A stretch of 64,000 bases of DNA from Aurantiacibacter spongiae (GTDB taxonomy: Bacteria; Pseudomonadota; Alphaproteobacteria; Sphingomonadales; Sphingomonadaceae). Shown piece by piece: positions 51,884-61,372 of the stretch (positions are counted from its first letter, which is position 1; every line of letters starts with the position of its first letter). Location of the stretch: assembly GCF_003815535.1 (NCBI RefSeq), contig NZ_RPFZ01000001.1, positions 2,356,001 to 2,420,000 of the forward strand, given 5' to 3'. Both the position numbers and the translations under genes were made by a program. The notes beneath the pieces are model-generated. The model saw only the letters and a list, made by a program, of their open reading frames with translations, was not told the origin of the DNA and ran no database searches.

Positions 51884-54282
51884 CAAGGGACAAACCGGTA
51901 GGCCGGAAATTGGCATTGCGCGCAGGAGCGACGCTCGCGATGGCGATGTTTCTGGCTTCGTGCGGTGGAGGTGGGGGCGGCATCGGCAGCGTTCCCCCGG
52001 TTGCTCCGAGACCCACGCCGACGCCGACACCGACACCAACGCCCACCCCTTCACCCACACCGACGCCGACACCCACGCCCACCACCGCGGCGTTCCCTCG
52101 CGAGAACGTCCCGGCACGCTACAATACTGCGGAATTCGCCCGGTCCGACGGACCCGGCCAGCACAACGCCGCCAGCGCCTGGGCCGACGGGCATACCGGC
52201 AGGGGCGTGACGATCGGGATCGTCGATACGGGCATCGACCAGGACAGTCCCGAGTTCGCCGGGCGCATCTCGTCGGCATCGACGGACATCTACGGCTCAC
52301 GCGGAGTCGAGGGGCCGGACGATCACGGTACGCTGGTCGCCCTCGTGGCGGCGGCGGCACGCAACAGCTCGGGCATTCTCGGGATGGCATGGGATTCGAC
52401 CGTCCTCGCCATCCGCGCGGATACGCCCGGCACCTGCGGCGGGGACAATCCCGAAGATCCCTCGACGGAATGCTCTTTCGGCGACGGTGCCATCGCCGAT
52501 TCGGTGGATTACGCGGTCGCCAACGGAGCGAAGGTCATCAACATTTCGCTGGGTGGCCCGGACGGTGTCGGCACGCCGTTGCGCAACGCCGTGCGCAACG
52601 CCGTATCGGCCGGCGTCCTCGTCGTCGTCGCCGCCGGAAACGAAGGGTTGGACGATCTCGAGGCCTTCGGAGAGCAGGTGACGGCAGCCGGCAATGGCGG
52701 CGTCCTCGTGGTGGGTTCGGTGGACGAGAACTACGTCATTTCGGACTTTTCCAACCGCGCCGGCACCAACCAGCGATACTACCTGACCGCGCGCGGCGAA
52801 CGCATATGCTGCACCTACGAGGACGGCGAACTGTTCGTCGACGAGGAGGGATACGCCTACCTGTTCTCTGGTACCAGCTTTGCCGCGCCGCAGGTTGCGG
52901 GAGCCGCGGCGCTGCTGGCGCAGGCCTTTCCCAACCTGACGGGCAAGGACATCGCCGATATCCTGCTGCGGAGCGCGTTCGACGCCGGGGCGCCGGGGTC
53001 CGATCCGGTTTACGGACGCGGAATCCTCAATATCGCGCGCGCCTTCCAGCCGATGGGCGCGACCGCCCTGGCGGGGGGAACGACGATGATGGCGCTGTCC
53101 GACAATTCCGCTGTCTCCTCCCCCGCCATGGGCGATGCCTTCGCGGCGGCGTCCCTTCCCGCGTTGATAACCGACGAGTTTCACCGCGCCTTCGCCACCG
53201 ATCTCGCCGGCACGCTGCGTGGTGCCGATCTGCCGCAGCGTCTGCACGGGGCGCTCGCCAGCTCGCAACGAAGCGTTGCCGCCAGTTCCCCGCGTGCAAG
53301 CCTGGCGTTTTCCATTGATGCGACGGGTCGCGAACCGCCGCGGGCACGGGCCTTGCGCCTGTCGACGGACGAAGCGGAGCCTGCCCGCGTGCTGGCGGCA
53401 CGGATCGCCATGCGGGTCGCGCCGGACATCGAGGTCGGTTTCGGCTATCGGCAGGACGCGGACGGGCTGGTTGCCGGGTTGCAGGGGCAGGATCGCCCGG
53501 CCTTCATGATCGCGGGGGAGGCGTCCGGTAACGCCGGGATGCTCTCGCAACCCGACACCGCAATCGCGCTTCGCCGCACGTTCGGATCGTGGGGGGTGAC
53601 GGCTAGCGCGGAAACCGGTTCGATCTGGTCCGCTGCCGCAATGCGCCGCTCCGCCCAGCTTGAGGGACGCCGGATCGACGACGGGTTCTCCGCCTTCGGC
53701 TTCGCGGTTGACCGCCGGTTTGGCGACCTCGACGCCGCGCTCGGCGTGACGTTGAACCGCGAGGACAATACCGTTCTCGGCGCGCGTTTTCACCAGGGGT
53801 TCGGACTGGCGGGCAGCGACACCGTCTTTCTCGATACCCGAGCAGGCTGGCACATCGGCTCCGACTGGCGCCTGGGCGCTGCCTACCGCGAAGGATTCAC
53901 GCGCGTCGCCGATGCGCCGCTCGTGGCTCCGGGTTCGCGGCTGACGAGCCGGGCGTGGTCGTTCGATATGGAGCGGAGCGGGGTGTTCGGGGATGCCGAC
54001 CGGCTTGCCTTGCGTTTGTCGCAGCCGCTGCGCGTGGCCGACGGCACGCTCAATCTCTCGCTGCCCAGTAGCTGGGATTACGCGACGATGACCCCCGGAT
54101 ATTCCCTGCGCTCGCTGTCGCTGTCCCCCGCGGGGCGCGAACTGCAATCCGAACTGGCATGGCGCGGCTGGCTGTGGGGCGGAAGTGCGGCGGCGAGCGT
54201 GTTCTACCGCCGACAACCCGGCCATTACGCGCAGGCTCCCGACGATGCCGGCGTCGCGTTGCGCTGGTCGAGGGCGTTCTAG
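51880..54282 (+). CDS. Subtilisin-like (S8) autotransporter lipoprotein
   Basis: 800 residues from the GTG at 51880 (GGGA 5 bases upstream). The lipobox-type signal AMAMFLASC is followed by a Gly run and a long Pro-Thr linker encoded by tandem repeats (about 52014-52085). S8 domain (about 95-390): Asp in IGIVDTGIDQDSPEF, His in PDDHGTLVALVA, Ser in SGTSFAAPQVAGAAALLA. The last 280 residues form an autotransporter-type beta-barrel ending GVALRWSRAF. This layout resembles SphB1-type lipidated subtilisin autotransporters, which process other surface proteins. The stop shares a CTAG with the convergent gmk. Confidence 0.9.
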   Translation: MTRDKPVGRKLALRAGATLAMAMFLASCGGGGGGIGSVPPVAPRPTPTPTPTPTPTPSPTPTPTPTPTTAAFPRENVPARYNTAEFARSDGPGQHNAASAWADGHTGRGVTIGIVDTGIDQDSPEFAGRISSASTDIYGSRGVEGPDDHGTLVALVAAAARNSSGILGMAWDSTVLAIRADTPGTCGGDNPEDPSTECSFGDGAIADSVDYAVANGAKVINISLGGPDGVGTPLRNAVRNAVSAGVLVVVAAGNEGLDDLEAFGEQVTAAGNGGVLVVGSVDENYVISDFSNRAGTNQRYYLTARGERICCTYEDGELFVDEEGYAYLFSGTSFAAPQVAGAAALLAQAFPNLTGKDIADILLRSAFDAGAPGSDPVYGRGILNIARAFQPMGATALAGGTTMMALSDNSAVSSPAMGDAFAAASLPALITDEFHRAFATDLAGTLRGADLPQRLHGALASSQRSVAASSPRASLAFSIDATGREPPRARALRLSTDEAEPARVLAARIAMRVAPDIEVGFGYRQDADGLVAGLQGQDRPAFMIAGEASGNAGMLSQPDTAIALRRTFGSWGVTASAETGSIWSAAAMRRSAQLEGRRIDDGFSAFGFAVDRRFGDLDAALGVTLNREDNTVLGARFHQGFGLAGSDTVFLDTRAGWHIGSDWRLGAAYREGFTRVADAPLVAPGSRLTSRAWSFDMERSGVFGDADRLALRLSQPLRVADGTLNLSLPSSWDYATMTPGYSLRSLSLSPAGRELQSELAWRGWLWGGSAAASVFYRRQPGHYAQAPDDAGVALRWSRAF

Positions 54283-54923
54283 CCGGCGGGTCGGGCCAGC
54301 GTGCGCGCGAAATCTATGAGGCCGGTCTGCCGCTGGCGCTTCAGGCGTTCTGCATGGAGGATCGTTCGCACGCGATCGAAACAGTCTTCCAGATCGTGAT
54401 TGACCACCACGTAATCGTAGGCGTCCCAATGGCTGATTTCGTCACTGGCGCGCGCCATGCGGCCGGCGATGACCGCCTCGTCGTCAGTTCCGCGATTGCG
54501 CAGCCGATGCTCCAGTTCCGCGAGGCTCGGCGGTAGCAGGAAAACCGACACGACATCCTCGCGGGCGCGTTGCGAAAGCTGCTGTGCGCCTTGCCAGTCG
54601 ACATCGAACAGGAAATCCCGCCCCTTGGCCAGCCCGCCGGTAATGTGCGCGCGGGGCGTGCCGTAGGAATTGCCGAAGACGGTGGCGTATTCGAGGAAGT
54701 CATCTTTCTGAACCATCACGCCGAACGTGTCGGGATCGGTGAAATAGTAGTCGCGCCCCTCGACCTCGCCCTCGCGCATCGGACGGGTGGTGACGGACAC
54801 CGACATGCGCAGATTGTCCTCGACCGCGAGCAGCTTGCGGGCGATCGTCGTCTTGCCCGCACCCGAGGGTGAGGAAAGGATGAACATCAGTCCCCGTCGG
54901 GGCAGGGTAGGGAAGACGGCCAT
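54279..54923 (-). CDS. gmk: Guanylate kinase
   Basis: 214 residues. P-loop LSSPSGAGKTTIARKLL (about 16-32); the GMP-binding part TTRPMREGEVEGRDYYFTD and FLEYATVFGNSYGTPRAHI. It phosphorylates GMP to GDP. Met at residue 13 (RRGLMFILSS) is an alternative start. It is convergent with the autotransporter gene, sharing CTAG at the stops. Confidence 0.97.
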   Translation of the reverse strand: MAVFPTLPRRGLMFILSSPSGAGKTTIARKLLAVEDNLRMSVSVTTRPMREGEVEGRDYYFTDPDTFGVMVQKDDFLEYATVFGNSYGTPRAHITGGLAKGRDFLFDVDWQGAQQLSQRAREDVVSVFLLPPSLAELEHRLRNRGTDDEAVIAGRMARASDEISHWDAYDYVVVNHDLEDCFDRVRTILHAERLKRQRQTGLIDFARTLARPAG

Positions 54924-55009
54924 GCGCGCAGTTGGCGCATGGCACGGATGCGATCAAGGGTGGAGGGGCCGCCTTTGCCGGAAAACGGCGTCGGAGGCGA
55001 ACCGCGCCG

Positions 55010-55435
55010 TCAGATGACGGCATCCGGATCGGATTGTGTTTGCAGCGTCTCGTGGCCCGCTGCCTGCGCCTCGCGCCGGGACTGGCTGCGATCGAACAGG
55101 ACTTTGAGAAACAGGCCGCCGCCGACGACCGCGGCGCCCGGCAGGGACCGGGTCGCGAGCTTTGTGACGCCATAGGCCGCCAGCGTGTGCATCAGGCTGC
55201 GGTTCTCGACCGCGTCCTTGGCGAACTGGCTGCCGTAACGCCGACCCAGGATCGCCTTTTCGACCGTAAGCCGCGACAAACGCCCGACGCTGCGCAGCAT
55301 GATGTCGTTGATGATGAGATTGGTCGAAGGGTTGGTGCTCGGTCCGGGCACGGTTTCCGATTCGCCGCCGATATCCGTTGCGGCATCGTCCAGCGCGTCC
55401 GCGCCGCGATCGGTGATGTGTTTGGGTTTGGCCAT
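55010..55435 (-). CDS. Hypothetical protein with central helical part
   Basis: 141 residues. The hydrophilic start (MAKPKHITDRGADALDDAAT) and end (SRREAQAAGHETLQTQSDPD) enclose helices LRSVGRLSRLTVEKAILGRR and a weakly hydrophobic LPGAAVVGGGLFLKVLFDRS. I do not recognise a family, though this gene next to sspB seems usual in sphingomonads. 54 bp after sspB on the same strand. Confidence 0.6.
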   Translation of the reverse strand: MAKPKHITDRGADALDDAATDIGGESETVPGPSTNPSTNLIINDIMLRSVGRLSRLTVEKAILGRRYGSQFAKDAVENRSLMHTLAAYGVTKLATRSLPGAAVVGGGLFLKVLFDRSQSRREAQAAGHETLQTQSDPDAVI

Positions 55436-55489
55436 CGTTTCGCCCCTGCTTTCATGCGCGGGGGCGTTCGGGAGCCGCCGGCGCTGGTG

Positions 55490-56002
55490 CTATTTCTTCC
55501 GGCCGAAATCGACCGTGACGACGTTCGAGCCGTCTTCACCTTCCACAACGTCACCACCCTCGCCCTGTTCCGCCGATCCGTTGCCGTCGTTTTCGGCATC
55601 GTCGTGGGCGGCGGGCTCCGCATCGGCATCCACCGCCTGGAATTGCAGCCCGAAATCCACGGCCGGGTCGACGAAGGCGGTGATGGCCGAGAAGGGAACG
55701 ACCAGTTTGGACGGAATCTGGTTGAAGCTGAGCCCCACGCTGAAGCCTTCTTCGGTGACGTTCAGATCCCAGAACTTGTTCTGGAGGACGATCGTCATCT
55801 CGTCCGGAAAGCGTTCGCGCAGGGCGCGCGGCACGTCCACCCCGGCGGCGCCGGTCTTGAAGGTGATATAGAAGTGGTGTTCGCCCGGCAGCGTGCCGCC
55901 ATCGCGTTCCACCGTTCCGAGCACGCGACCGACAACGGCGCGCAGGGCCTCCTGCACGATCTCGTCGTAGGGGATCAGGCTGTCTGGGGTCGGGTCGGTC
56001 AT
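55490..56002 (-). CDS. sspB: ClpXP adaptor SspB (alphaproteobacterial type)
   Basis: 170 residues from the ATG at 56002. Substrate-binding domain (about 1-125): [60 protein letters not shown] and [20 protein letters not shown]. An acidic flexible linker leads to the short C-terminal ClpX-binding tail [11 protein letters not shown]. It delivers ssrA-tagged and other substrates to ClpXP. Divergent from hisB. Confidence 0.95.
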   Translation of the reverse strand: MTDPTPDSLIPYDEIVQEALRAVVGRVLGTVERDGGTLPGEHHFYITFKTGAAGVDVPRALRERFPDEMTIVLQNKFWDLNVTEEGFSVGLSFNQIPSKLVVPFSAITAFVDPAVDFGLQFQAVDADAEPAAHDDAENDGNGSAEQGEGGDVVEGEDGSNVVTVDFGRKK

Positions 56003-56111
56003 TACGGGGTCACAGGTGCAACCCCGCCGACGCAAAATCAAGCGGCAATCGCCGAAATCGGCACGACTCCCGCCTTGCGCACGGGGGGCAGGGGCCTATA
56101 CGCTCGCACCC

Positions 56112-56705
56112 ATGCGAAAAGGGCGGATACAGCGCACGACAAAGGAAACCGACATCCTCGTCGAGGTCGATCTCGACGGGACCGGCAGGTACGACATCGC
56201 GACGGGCGTCGGCTTTCTCGATCACATGGTGGAACAGTTCAGCCGCCACTCCCTGATCGACGTGACCATGCGTGTGAAGGGCGATCTGCATGTCGACCAG
56301 CATCACACGACGGAGGACAGCGCGCTCGCGCTCGGTCAGGCGCTGGCCCAGGCGCTCGGCGACAAGGCCGGCATCGGTCGCTACGGCGAGGCCCACAGCC
56401 CGATGGACGAGACGCTGGCGCGCGTGGTCGTCGACATATCCGGGCGGCCCTACCTCGTCTGGAAGGCGCGCTTCACGCAGGAAAAGCTGGGTGAATGGGA
56501 TACGGAGCTGATCGAGCACTGGTTTCATTCGGTCGCGCAGACCGCCGGGCTGACGCTGCACGTCCAGCAGCTGTACGGCAGCAACAATCACCATGTGTGC
56601 GAGGCGATCTACAAGGGTTTCGCGCGCGCCATGCGGCAGGCAGTCGAACGCGATGCGCGCAAGGGCGGAGCGATCCCCAGCACCAAGGGGCAACTTGGTG
56701 GCTGA
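56112..56705 (+). CDS. hisB: Imidazoleglycerol-phosphate dehydratase
   Basis: 197 residues. Metal-binding blocks: [60 protein letters not shown] and [18 protein letters not shown]. It catalyses the sixth step of histidine synthesis. First gene of the his operon; it overlaps hisH by 8 bp. Confidence 0.97.
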   Translation: MRKGRIQRTTKETDILVEVDLDGTGRYDIATGVGFLDHMVEQFSRHSLIDVTMRVKGDLHVDQHHTTEDSALALGQALAQALGDKAGIGRYGEAHSPMDETLARVVVDISGRPYLVWKARFTQEKLGEWDTELIEHWFHSVAQTAGLTLHVQQLYGSNNHHVCEAIYKGFARAMRQAVERDARKGGAIPSTKGQLGG

Positions 56706-57327
56706 GGCGCTGGCGCTGATCAATTACGGCGCGGGCAACCTCCATTCGGTGAAGAACGCGCTCGGCGCCGCCGGCGCCCGCGGCGTGGCGGTGACGCACG
56801 ATCCCGGGATCGTGCGCGGGGCGCAGCGGATCGTGCTGCCGGGCGTCGGCGCATTCCGCGCCTGTCGGGAGGGGCTTATGGGCATCCCCGGCATGGTCGA
56901 GGTGCTGGAGGAGCGGGTCCTGAAAGACGCCGTTCCGTTTCTTGGAATCTGCGTCGGGATGCAACTGCTCGCCTCGCGAGGACTGGAACATGGCGCGACG
57001 AGGGGACTCGGCTGGATTGCGGGACAGGTAACGGCCATCGAGCGGACCGATCCGGCCATCAAGGTGCCGCATATGGGCTGGAACGACGTGCGCCTCACTC
57101 CGCATCATCGCGATCACCAGCTGTTCGACGATGGCGAGGCCTATTTCCTCCATTCCTATCATTTCCAGCCCGATGACGGCCGCGACATCGCCGCGATGAC
57201 CGATCACGGCGGCGGTCTGGTCGCGGCGGTGGCGCGCGACAATATCGCAGGCGTGCAGTTCCACCCGGAAAAGAGCCAGGCCTACGGTATCGAACTGCTG
57301 CGCCGCTTCCTCGAATGGCGTCCCTGA
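56698..57327 (+). CDS. hisH: Imidazole glycerol phosphate synthase, glutaminase subunit
   Basis: 209 residues from the GTG at 56698 (AAGGGG 7 bases before it; an adjacent in-frame TTG is a weaker option). Class I glutaminase: Cys nucleophile in [15 protein letters not shown], His/Glu in [13 protein letters not shown], and the opening [17 protein letters not shown]. It supplies ammonia to HisF. Confidence 0.97.
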   Translation: MAEALALINYGAGNLHSVKNALGAAGARGVAVTHDPGIVRGAQRIVLPGVGAFRACREGLMGIPGMVEVLEERVLKDAVPFLGICVGMQLLASRGLEHGATRGLGWIAGQVTAIERTDPAIKVPHMGWNDVRLTPHHRDHQLFDDGEAYFLHSYHFQPDDGRDIAAMTDHGGGLVAAVARDNIAGVQFHPEKSQAYGIELLRRFLEWRP

Positions 57328-57382
57328 CGCGGAACCGAAAGCGGGCTGCGCGGCTTGAGGCGGGAAAGGAATTTACCCGCAT

Positions 57383-58153
57383 ATGACCGATAAGTCCGCC
57401 AGCGACATTTCCGATGCCCATACCGCCAGGCCCTCGCTGAAAGGCCGCAAGGCCGTGGTTACGGGAGGCACCACCGGGATCGGCCGAGCCATCGCCGTGC
57501 TGCTGGCGTCCGAGGGGGTCGAAATCTTTACCTGCGGCCGCGACGAACGGCATCTGGCCGACGGCCTCGCGCGCATCAACGCGGTCGGCACGGGCCACGG
57601 CATCGCCTGCGACCTGGCGGAGAAGGGCGGTCTGGACCGGTTCTTCGAAAAGGCGAAGGAGACGCTGGGCGACTGGGATATCGCCGTCCTCAATGCCGCC
57701 ATCCCGGCGGAAGGGCTGGACGACATGAGCGAGGACGATGTGCGCTACGCGCTCGCCGCCGATTTCACCGCTACCGTCATCGGCGCGCACAAGGCGGTCG
57801 ATCACCTGAAGGACCGCGGCGACATCGTCGTCACCGGATCCTATTCGACGCACAAGCTCGGCGGCGGCAGCACCGTCTATGCCGGGTGCAAGGCGGGCGT
57901 GCATGGTTTCGTCGAGGCGCTGCGGCGCGAGGTTGCGCAGCAGGGGATCAAGGTCGGCATGGTCGTTCCCGCCAAGACCGGCAGCGACTTCATGAAACCC
58001 GACATGGACCGCGCCGATCAGGTCGAGGCGATCGCAGGCGACGATCTGCTGCGCGCCGAGGACATCGCGGTCGCCGTGCACTTCATGCTCACCCAGCCGA
58101 GGCGCGCCAACGTGCAGGAAATGGTCGTGGTCCAGCGCCACACGAGCGCGTGA
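57383..58153 (+). CDS. SDR-family oxidoreductase
   Basis: 256 residues. Nucleotide-binding motif KAVVTGGTTGIGRAIAVLLA (TGxxxGIG), NAAIPAEGLDD (NAG-like motif) and catalytic Ser in VTGSYSTHKLGG with YAGCK (YxxxK). It reduces or oxidises an unknown hydroxyl or keto group with NAD(P). It is in the his operon but not a histidine enzyme. It overlaps the GH130 gene (GTGA), so the two should act together, perhaps on a sugar. Confidence 0.9.
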   Translation: MTDKSASDISDAHTARPSLKGRKAVVTGGTTGIGRAIAVLLASEGVEIFTCGRDERHLADGLARINAVGTGHGIACDLAEKGGLDRFFEKAKETLGDWDIAVLNAAIPAEGLDDMSEDDVRYALAADFTATVIGAHKAVDHLKDRGDIVVTGSYSTHKLGGGSTVYAGCKAGVHGFVEALRREVAQQGIKVGMVVPAKTGSDFMKPDMDRADQVEAIAGDDLLRAEDIAVAVHFMLTQPRRANVQEMVVVQRHTSA

Positions 58154-59283
58154 GCTTTCCCGTCGACCGGCTGGTGTTCGCCCCCGGCGACGTCGACCTG
58201 TCGCGCAGTCCGCTGGCCGGTTCGCTGGATGCTGAAACCTATGTGCTGGGTGCCTTCAATCCCGGCATGACGCGGCTGCCGAACGGCAACCTCCTGCTGA
58301 TGGTGCGGGTGGCGGAGGCGCTGCGCGAACCGGTTGCCGCGGGCAAGGTTCGCGCGATCCGATGGGAGGAGGGCGGCTACGTCCTCGACGCATGGCCGCT
58401 GGAGCTTGCCGATACCGCCGATCCGCGAAAATTCCTGCTGCACGGCCACGGCTGGAAGATCATGGCGCTCACTTCGCTAAGCTGGCTGCTGCCCGTCGAA
58501 CTGTCGCCCGACGGGCTGGAGGTGGTCGGCGTCCATTACGGGCGCGCCGTCGCGCCGGCAGGTAGCTACCAGTGCTACGGGGTGGAGGACGCCCGGATCA
58601 GCCGAATAGGCGATCGCTGGCTGATGACGACCTGCTCCGTCAGTCCCGAACGCCATTCGACCACGCTCTATTCCAGCGACGATGCGCTCGACTGGACATT
58701 CGAGGGGATCGTGCTCGATCATCAGAACAAGGACATGCTGATCTTCGAAGGGCTGGTAGGCGGCGAATACTGGGCGCAGACGCGGCCCCTGGGCGACCTG
58801 TATTTCGCCTACCCACCGGGCAGCCCCTACCACGCCGGACCGTCGATCAACCTGGCCACCTCTCCCGATGCGTTGCACTGGAAACCGAATGTCCACCCGG
58901 GTATCCGCCCGCATGCGGGCACCGCCGCCACCGCGCGGATCGGCGGGGGAACGCCGCCGATAATGGCCGAAATCGCCGGCAAGCGCGGCTGGCTCACGCT
59001 GTGGCACGGGGTCGAGCCGAAGGAGATCGTCGGCATCTACCGCACATACTGGTCGCTGCTCGACCCGGACGAGCCGTGGACGATCCTCGCCACCAGCCAT
59101 CCCCCGCTGATCGAGGCGAATCCCGGCCTCACCGCTCCGCTGGCGGATGCGATGTATGTTCACGATGTCGTCTTCACGACCGGGATCGCCGATGCGGGCG
59201 ATCATTTCGTGGTGGCGAGCGGAGAGGCGGATCTCGCCTGCCGCATCACCCATGTTCGCAAGGACGCTTTCGTCCCGTCGTGA
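58150..59283 (+). CDS. GH130-like glycoside phosphorylase or hydrolase
   Basis: 377 residues from a GTG in a GTGA overlap with the SDR gene. Five-bladed beta-propeller pattern: YVLGAFNPGMTRLPNGNLLL, MVRVAEALREPV, SYQCYGVEDARISRIGDRWL (the family GVEDxR block, Ala in place of the usual Pro), WHGVEPKEIVGIYRTYWSLL and YVHDVVFTTGIADAGDHFVV. GH130 enzymes phosphorolyse or hydrolyse beta-mannosides or related linkages in the cytoplasm. The substrate cannot be told, and the phosphate-binding residues were not verified. Located between hisH and hisA. Confidence 0.87.
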   Translation: MSFPVDRLVFAPGDVDLSRSPLAGSLDAETYVLGAFNPGMTRLPNGNLLLMVRVAEALREPVAAGKVRAIRWEEGGYVLDAWPLELADTADPRKFLLHGHGWKIMALTSLSWLLPVELSPDGLEVVGVHYGRAVAPAGSYQCYGVEDARISRIGDRWLMTTCSVSPERHSTTLYSSDDALDWTFEGIVLDHQNKDMLIFEGLVGGEYWAQTRPLGDLYFAYPPGSPYHAGPSINLATSPDALHWKPNVHPGIRPHAGTAATARIGGGTPPIMAEIAGKRGWLTLWHGVEPKEIVGIYRTYWSLLDPDEPWTILATSHPPLIEANPGLTAPLADAMYVHDVVFTTGIADAGDHFVVASGEADLACRITHVRKDAFVPS

Positions 59284-59327
59284 TCGGCGGTCTTGCGGGG
59301 GAAGGCGTTGCGGCCTAGCGCTGGGGC

Positions 59328-60056
59328 ATGATCGTATTTCCGGCCATCGACCTGAAGGGCGGCGAAGTCGTGCGGCTGGCCGAAGGCGACATTGATCGCG
59401 CCACCGTATATGGCGACGATCCCGCAGCGCAGGCGACGATCTTTGCCGATGCGGGGGCCGGGCACCTCCACGTGGTCGATCTCGACGGGGCCTTCGCCGG
59501 CGAGAGCCGCAACCGCGCGGCGGTGGAGAGTATCATCGCGCGCTTTCCCGGCTACGTCCAGCTGGGCGGCGGCATTCGCGACGCGAAGGCAGTGGAAGGC
59601 TGGTTCGCTCTCGGCGTCGCACGCGTCGTGATCGGCTCGGCGGCGCTCAAGGATCCCGATTTCGTCAGGACGATGGCCCGCGAATGGGAGAACGGCATCG
59701 TGGTCGCCGTTGATGCGCGCGACGGGATGGTCGCGACCGAGGGCTGGGCGCAGATGTCCGACGTGCCCGTGACCGATCTCGCGCGGCGGTTCGAGGACGC
59801 AGGGGTCGCCGCACTGCTTTTCACCGATATCGGGCGGGACGGCCTGCTCAAAGGGTGCAACATCGAAGCGACGGTGAACCTCGCCCAGTCGGTGGACATT
59901 CCCGTCATCGCCAGCGGCGGGGTGAAGGGGCTGGACGATATCCACATGCTCGCGCTTCAGGCCGATCAGGGGATAGAGGGGGTCATCACCGGGCGTGCCC
60001 TTTACGAAGGCCGGCTGGACCTCGCCACCGCCATCGCCCTGGCGAACCGTGGGTGA
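59328..60056 (+). CDS. hisA: Phosphoribosylformimino-AICAR-phosphate isomerase
   Basis: 242 residues. TIM barrel with MIVFPAIDLKGGEVVRLAEG at the start (catalytic Asp in AIDL), LQLGGGIRD-type loop (seen as VQLGGGIRDAKAV), VAVDARDGMVATEGWAQMS and LFTDIGRDGLLKGCN. It isomerises ProFAR in histidine synthesis. The stop overlaps the next start (GTGA). Confidence 0.97.
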   Translation: MIVFPAIDLKGGEVVRLAEGDIDRATVYGDDPAAQATIFADAGAGHLHVVDLDGAFAGESRNRAAVESIIARFPGYVQLGGGIRDAKAVEGWFALGVARVVIGSAALKDPDFVRTMAREWENGIVVAVDARDGMVATEGWAQMSDVPVTDLARRFEDAGVAALLFTDIGRDGLLKGCNIEATVNLAQSVDIPVIASGGVKGLDDIHMLALQADQGIEGVITGRALYEGRLDLATAIALANRG

Positions 60057-60277
60057 GGGCGTGGCTTCCCTTCGTGCTTGGCGCGGTCGCGACCGTGATC
60101 CTCGTGGCGGTCTATACCGGCGATCCGGTACATGGCGGTATCGCCGGGATCGAATATGCGATCATCGCCGGCATCATCCAGCTGCTCGGACGCAGGAGGG
60201 CGTGGCGCACCAGTCCCAGCTTTACCGCGGGCACCTGCGCCGTGGCGGTGCTGGTCGCGACGATGATAACGTTTTGA
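60053..60277 (+). CDS. Small membrane protein in the his operon
   Basis: 74 residues from a GTG in a GTGA overlap with hisA. Two to three hydrophobic helices: AWLPFVLGAVATVILVAVYT, GIEYAIIAGIIQLLG and CAVAVLVATMITF. No family recognised; role in histidine synthesis is not evident. Confidence 0.55.
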   Translation: MRAWLPFVLGAVATVILVAVYTGDPVHGGIAGIEYAIIAGIIQLLGRRRAWRTSPSFTAGTCAVAVLVATMITF

Positions 60278-60290
60278 CGGCGCTGCGCTC

Positions 60291-60539
60291 ATGAGCTGGG
60301 CCGCCGTTGCTCTCGTCGCCTGTTTCGTCATGCTCGCCATAGCGGTGATCGACGGGGTGCGCGGCGTCTCCGCGCTCGGCCCCCATCGGCTGACGAAGAA
60401 GGGCACGCCCGACAAGTTCTGGCTCGCCATCGTGCTGTACGTCAACATGGCCTTCGCGATGCTCTGGCTGGCGGGGCAGGTTACGTCTCCGGACGAGCCG
60501 GGACAGGTAACGGTGCGAATGCCGCAGGACGCCCTATGA
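60291..60539 (+). CDS. Small membrane protein in the his operon
   Basis: 82 residues, two helices: [20 protein letters not shown] and [20 protein letters not shown], with a basic loop ([13 protein letters not shown]). Overlaps hisF by 4 bp (ATGA). No family recognised. Confidence 0.6.
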   Translation: MSWAAVALVACFVMLAIAVIDGVRGVSALGPHRLTKKGTPDKFWLAIVLYVNMAFAMLWLAGQVTSPDEPGQVTVRMPQDAL

Positions 60540-61297
60540 CCGTCCGCGTCCGCGTCATCCCGTGTCTCGACGTGGCCGACGGGCGCGTCGTCAAGGGCGT
60601 CAACTTCGTCGACCTCGCCGATGCCGGCGACCCGGTCGAGCAGGCGCGCGCCTATGACGAGGCGGGGGCGGACGAACTGTGCTTTCTCGACATTTCCGCC
60701 AGCCACGAGGGGCGTGGAACCCTGCTCGACATAGTCCGCCGTACCGCGGCGGTCTGCTTCATGCCGCTGACCGTTGGCGGCGGTGTGCGTTCGGCGCAGG
60801 ACGCGCGCGACCTGCTGCTGGCGGGGGCGGACAAGGTGGCGGTGAACTCCGCCGCCGTCGCCCGGCCCGAACTCGTCGCGGAGATTGCCCGGCGCATGGG
60901 CAGCCAGTGCGTCGTCGCCAGCGTGGATGCGCGCCGGGTGGCCGACAGCCGGTGGGAAATCTTTACCCACGGCGGCCGCCGCTCCACCGGTATCGACGCT
61001 GTCGAACACGCGGTGAAGTTGGCGGAACTGGGCGCGGGCGAACTGCTCGTGACCAGCATGGACGGCGACGGGACACAGGCCGGTTATGACCTCGCCCTGA
61101 CCCGCGCCATCGCCGACCGGGTAAGCGTGCCGGTGGTGGCGAGCGGCGGTGTCGGCACGCTCGATCACCTGGTCGAGGGCGTGACGAAAGGCGGGGCAAG
61201 TGCAGTGCTGGCGGCCAGCATCTTCCACTTCGGCACGCATACCATCGCCCAAGCGCACGCCGCTCTGCGCCGCGCCGGGCTGCCCGCGCGGACCTGA
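60536..61297 (+). CDS. hisF: Imidazole glycerol phosphate synthase, cyclase subunit
   Basis: 253 residues. [20 protein letters not shown] (catalytic Asp in CLDV), [40 protein letters not shown] and [20 protein letters not shown] (second Asp). It forms the ring with HisH-derived ammonia, giving IGP and AICAR. Confidence 0.98.
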   Translation: MTVRVRVIPCLDVADGRVVKGVNFVDLADAGDPVEQARAYDEAGADELCFLDISASHEGRGTLLDIVRRTAAVCFMPLTVGGGVRSAQDARDLLLAGADKVAVNSAAVARPELVAEIARRMGSQCVVASVDARRVADSRWEIFTHGGRRSTGIDAVEHAVKLAELGAGELLVTSMDGDGTQAGYDLALTRAIADRVSVPVVASGGVGTLDHLVEGVTKGGASAVLAASIFHFGTHTIAQAHAALRRAGLPART

Positions 61298-61372
61298 TGG
61301 GCTTGTCCCGCCACGGGACAGGGGCGCGGCCGGGTTTGAGAATCGGGAACGGACTGTGGCCTTAGCCTCGTC

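Noticed and set aside
52014..52085. Tandem repeat as a mobile or regulatory element
   Set aside because: It encodes the Pro-Thr linker of the subtilisin lipoprotein; a coding low-complexity repeat explains it.
52297..54429. 710-codon minus-strand frame opposite the subtilisin autotransporter
   Set aside because: Shadow; the plus-strand frame has signal, triad and barrel.
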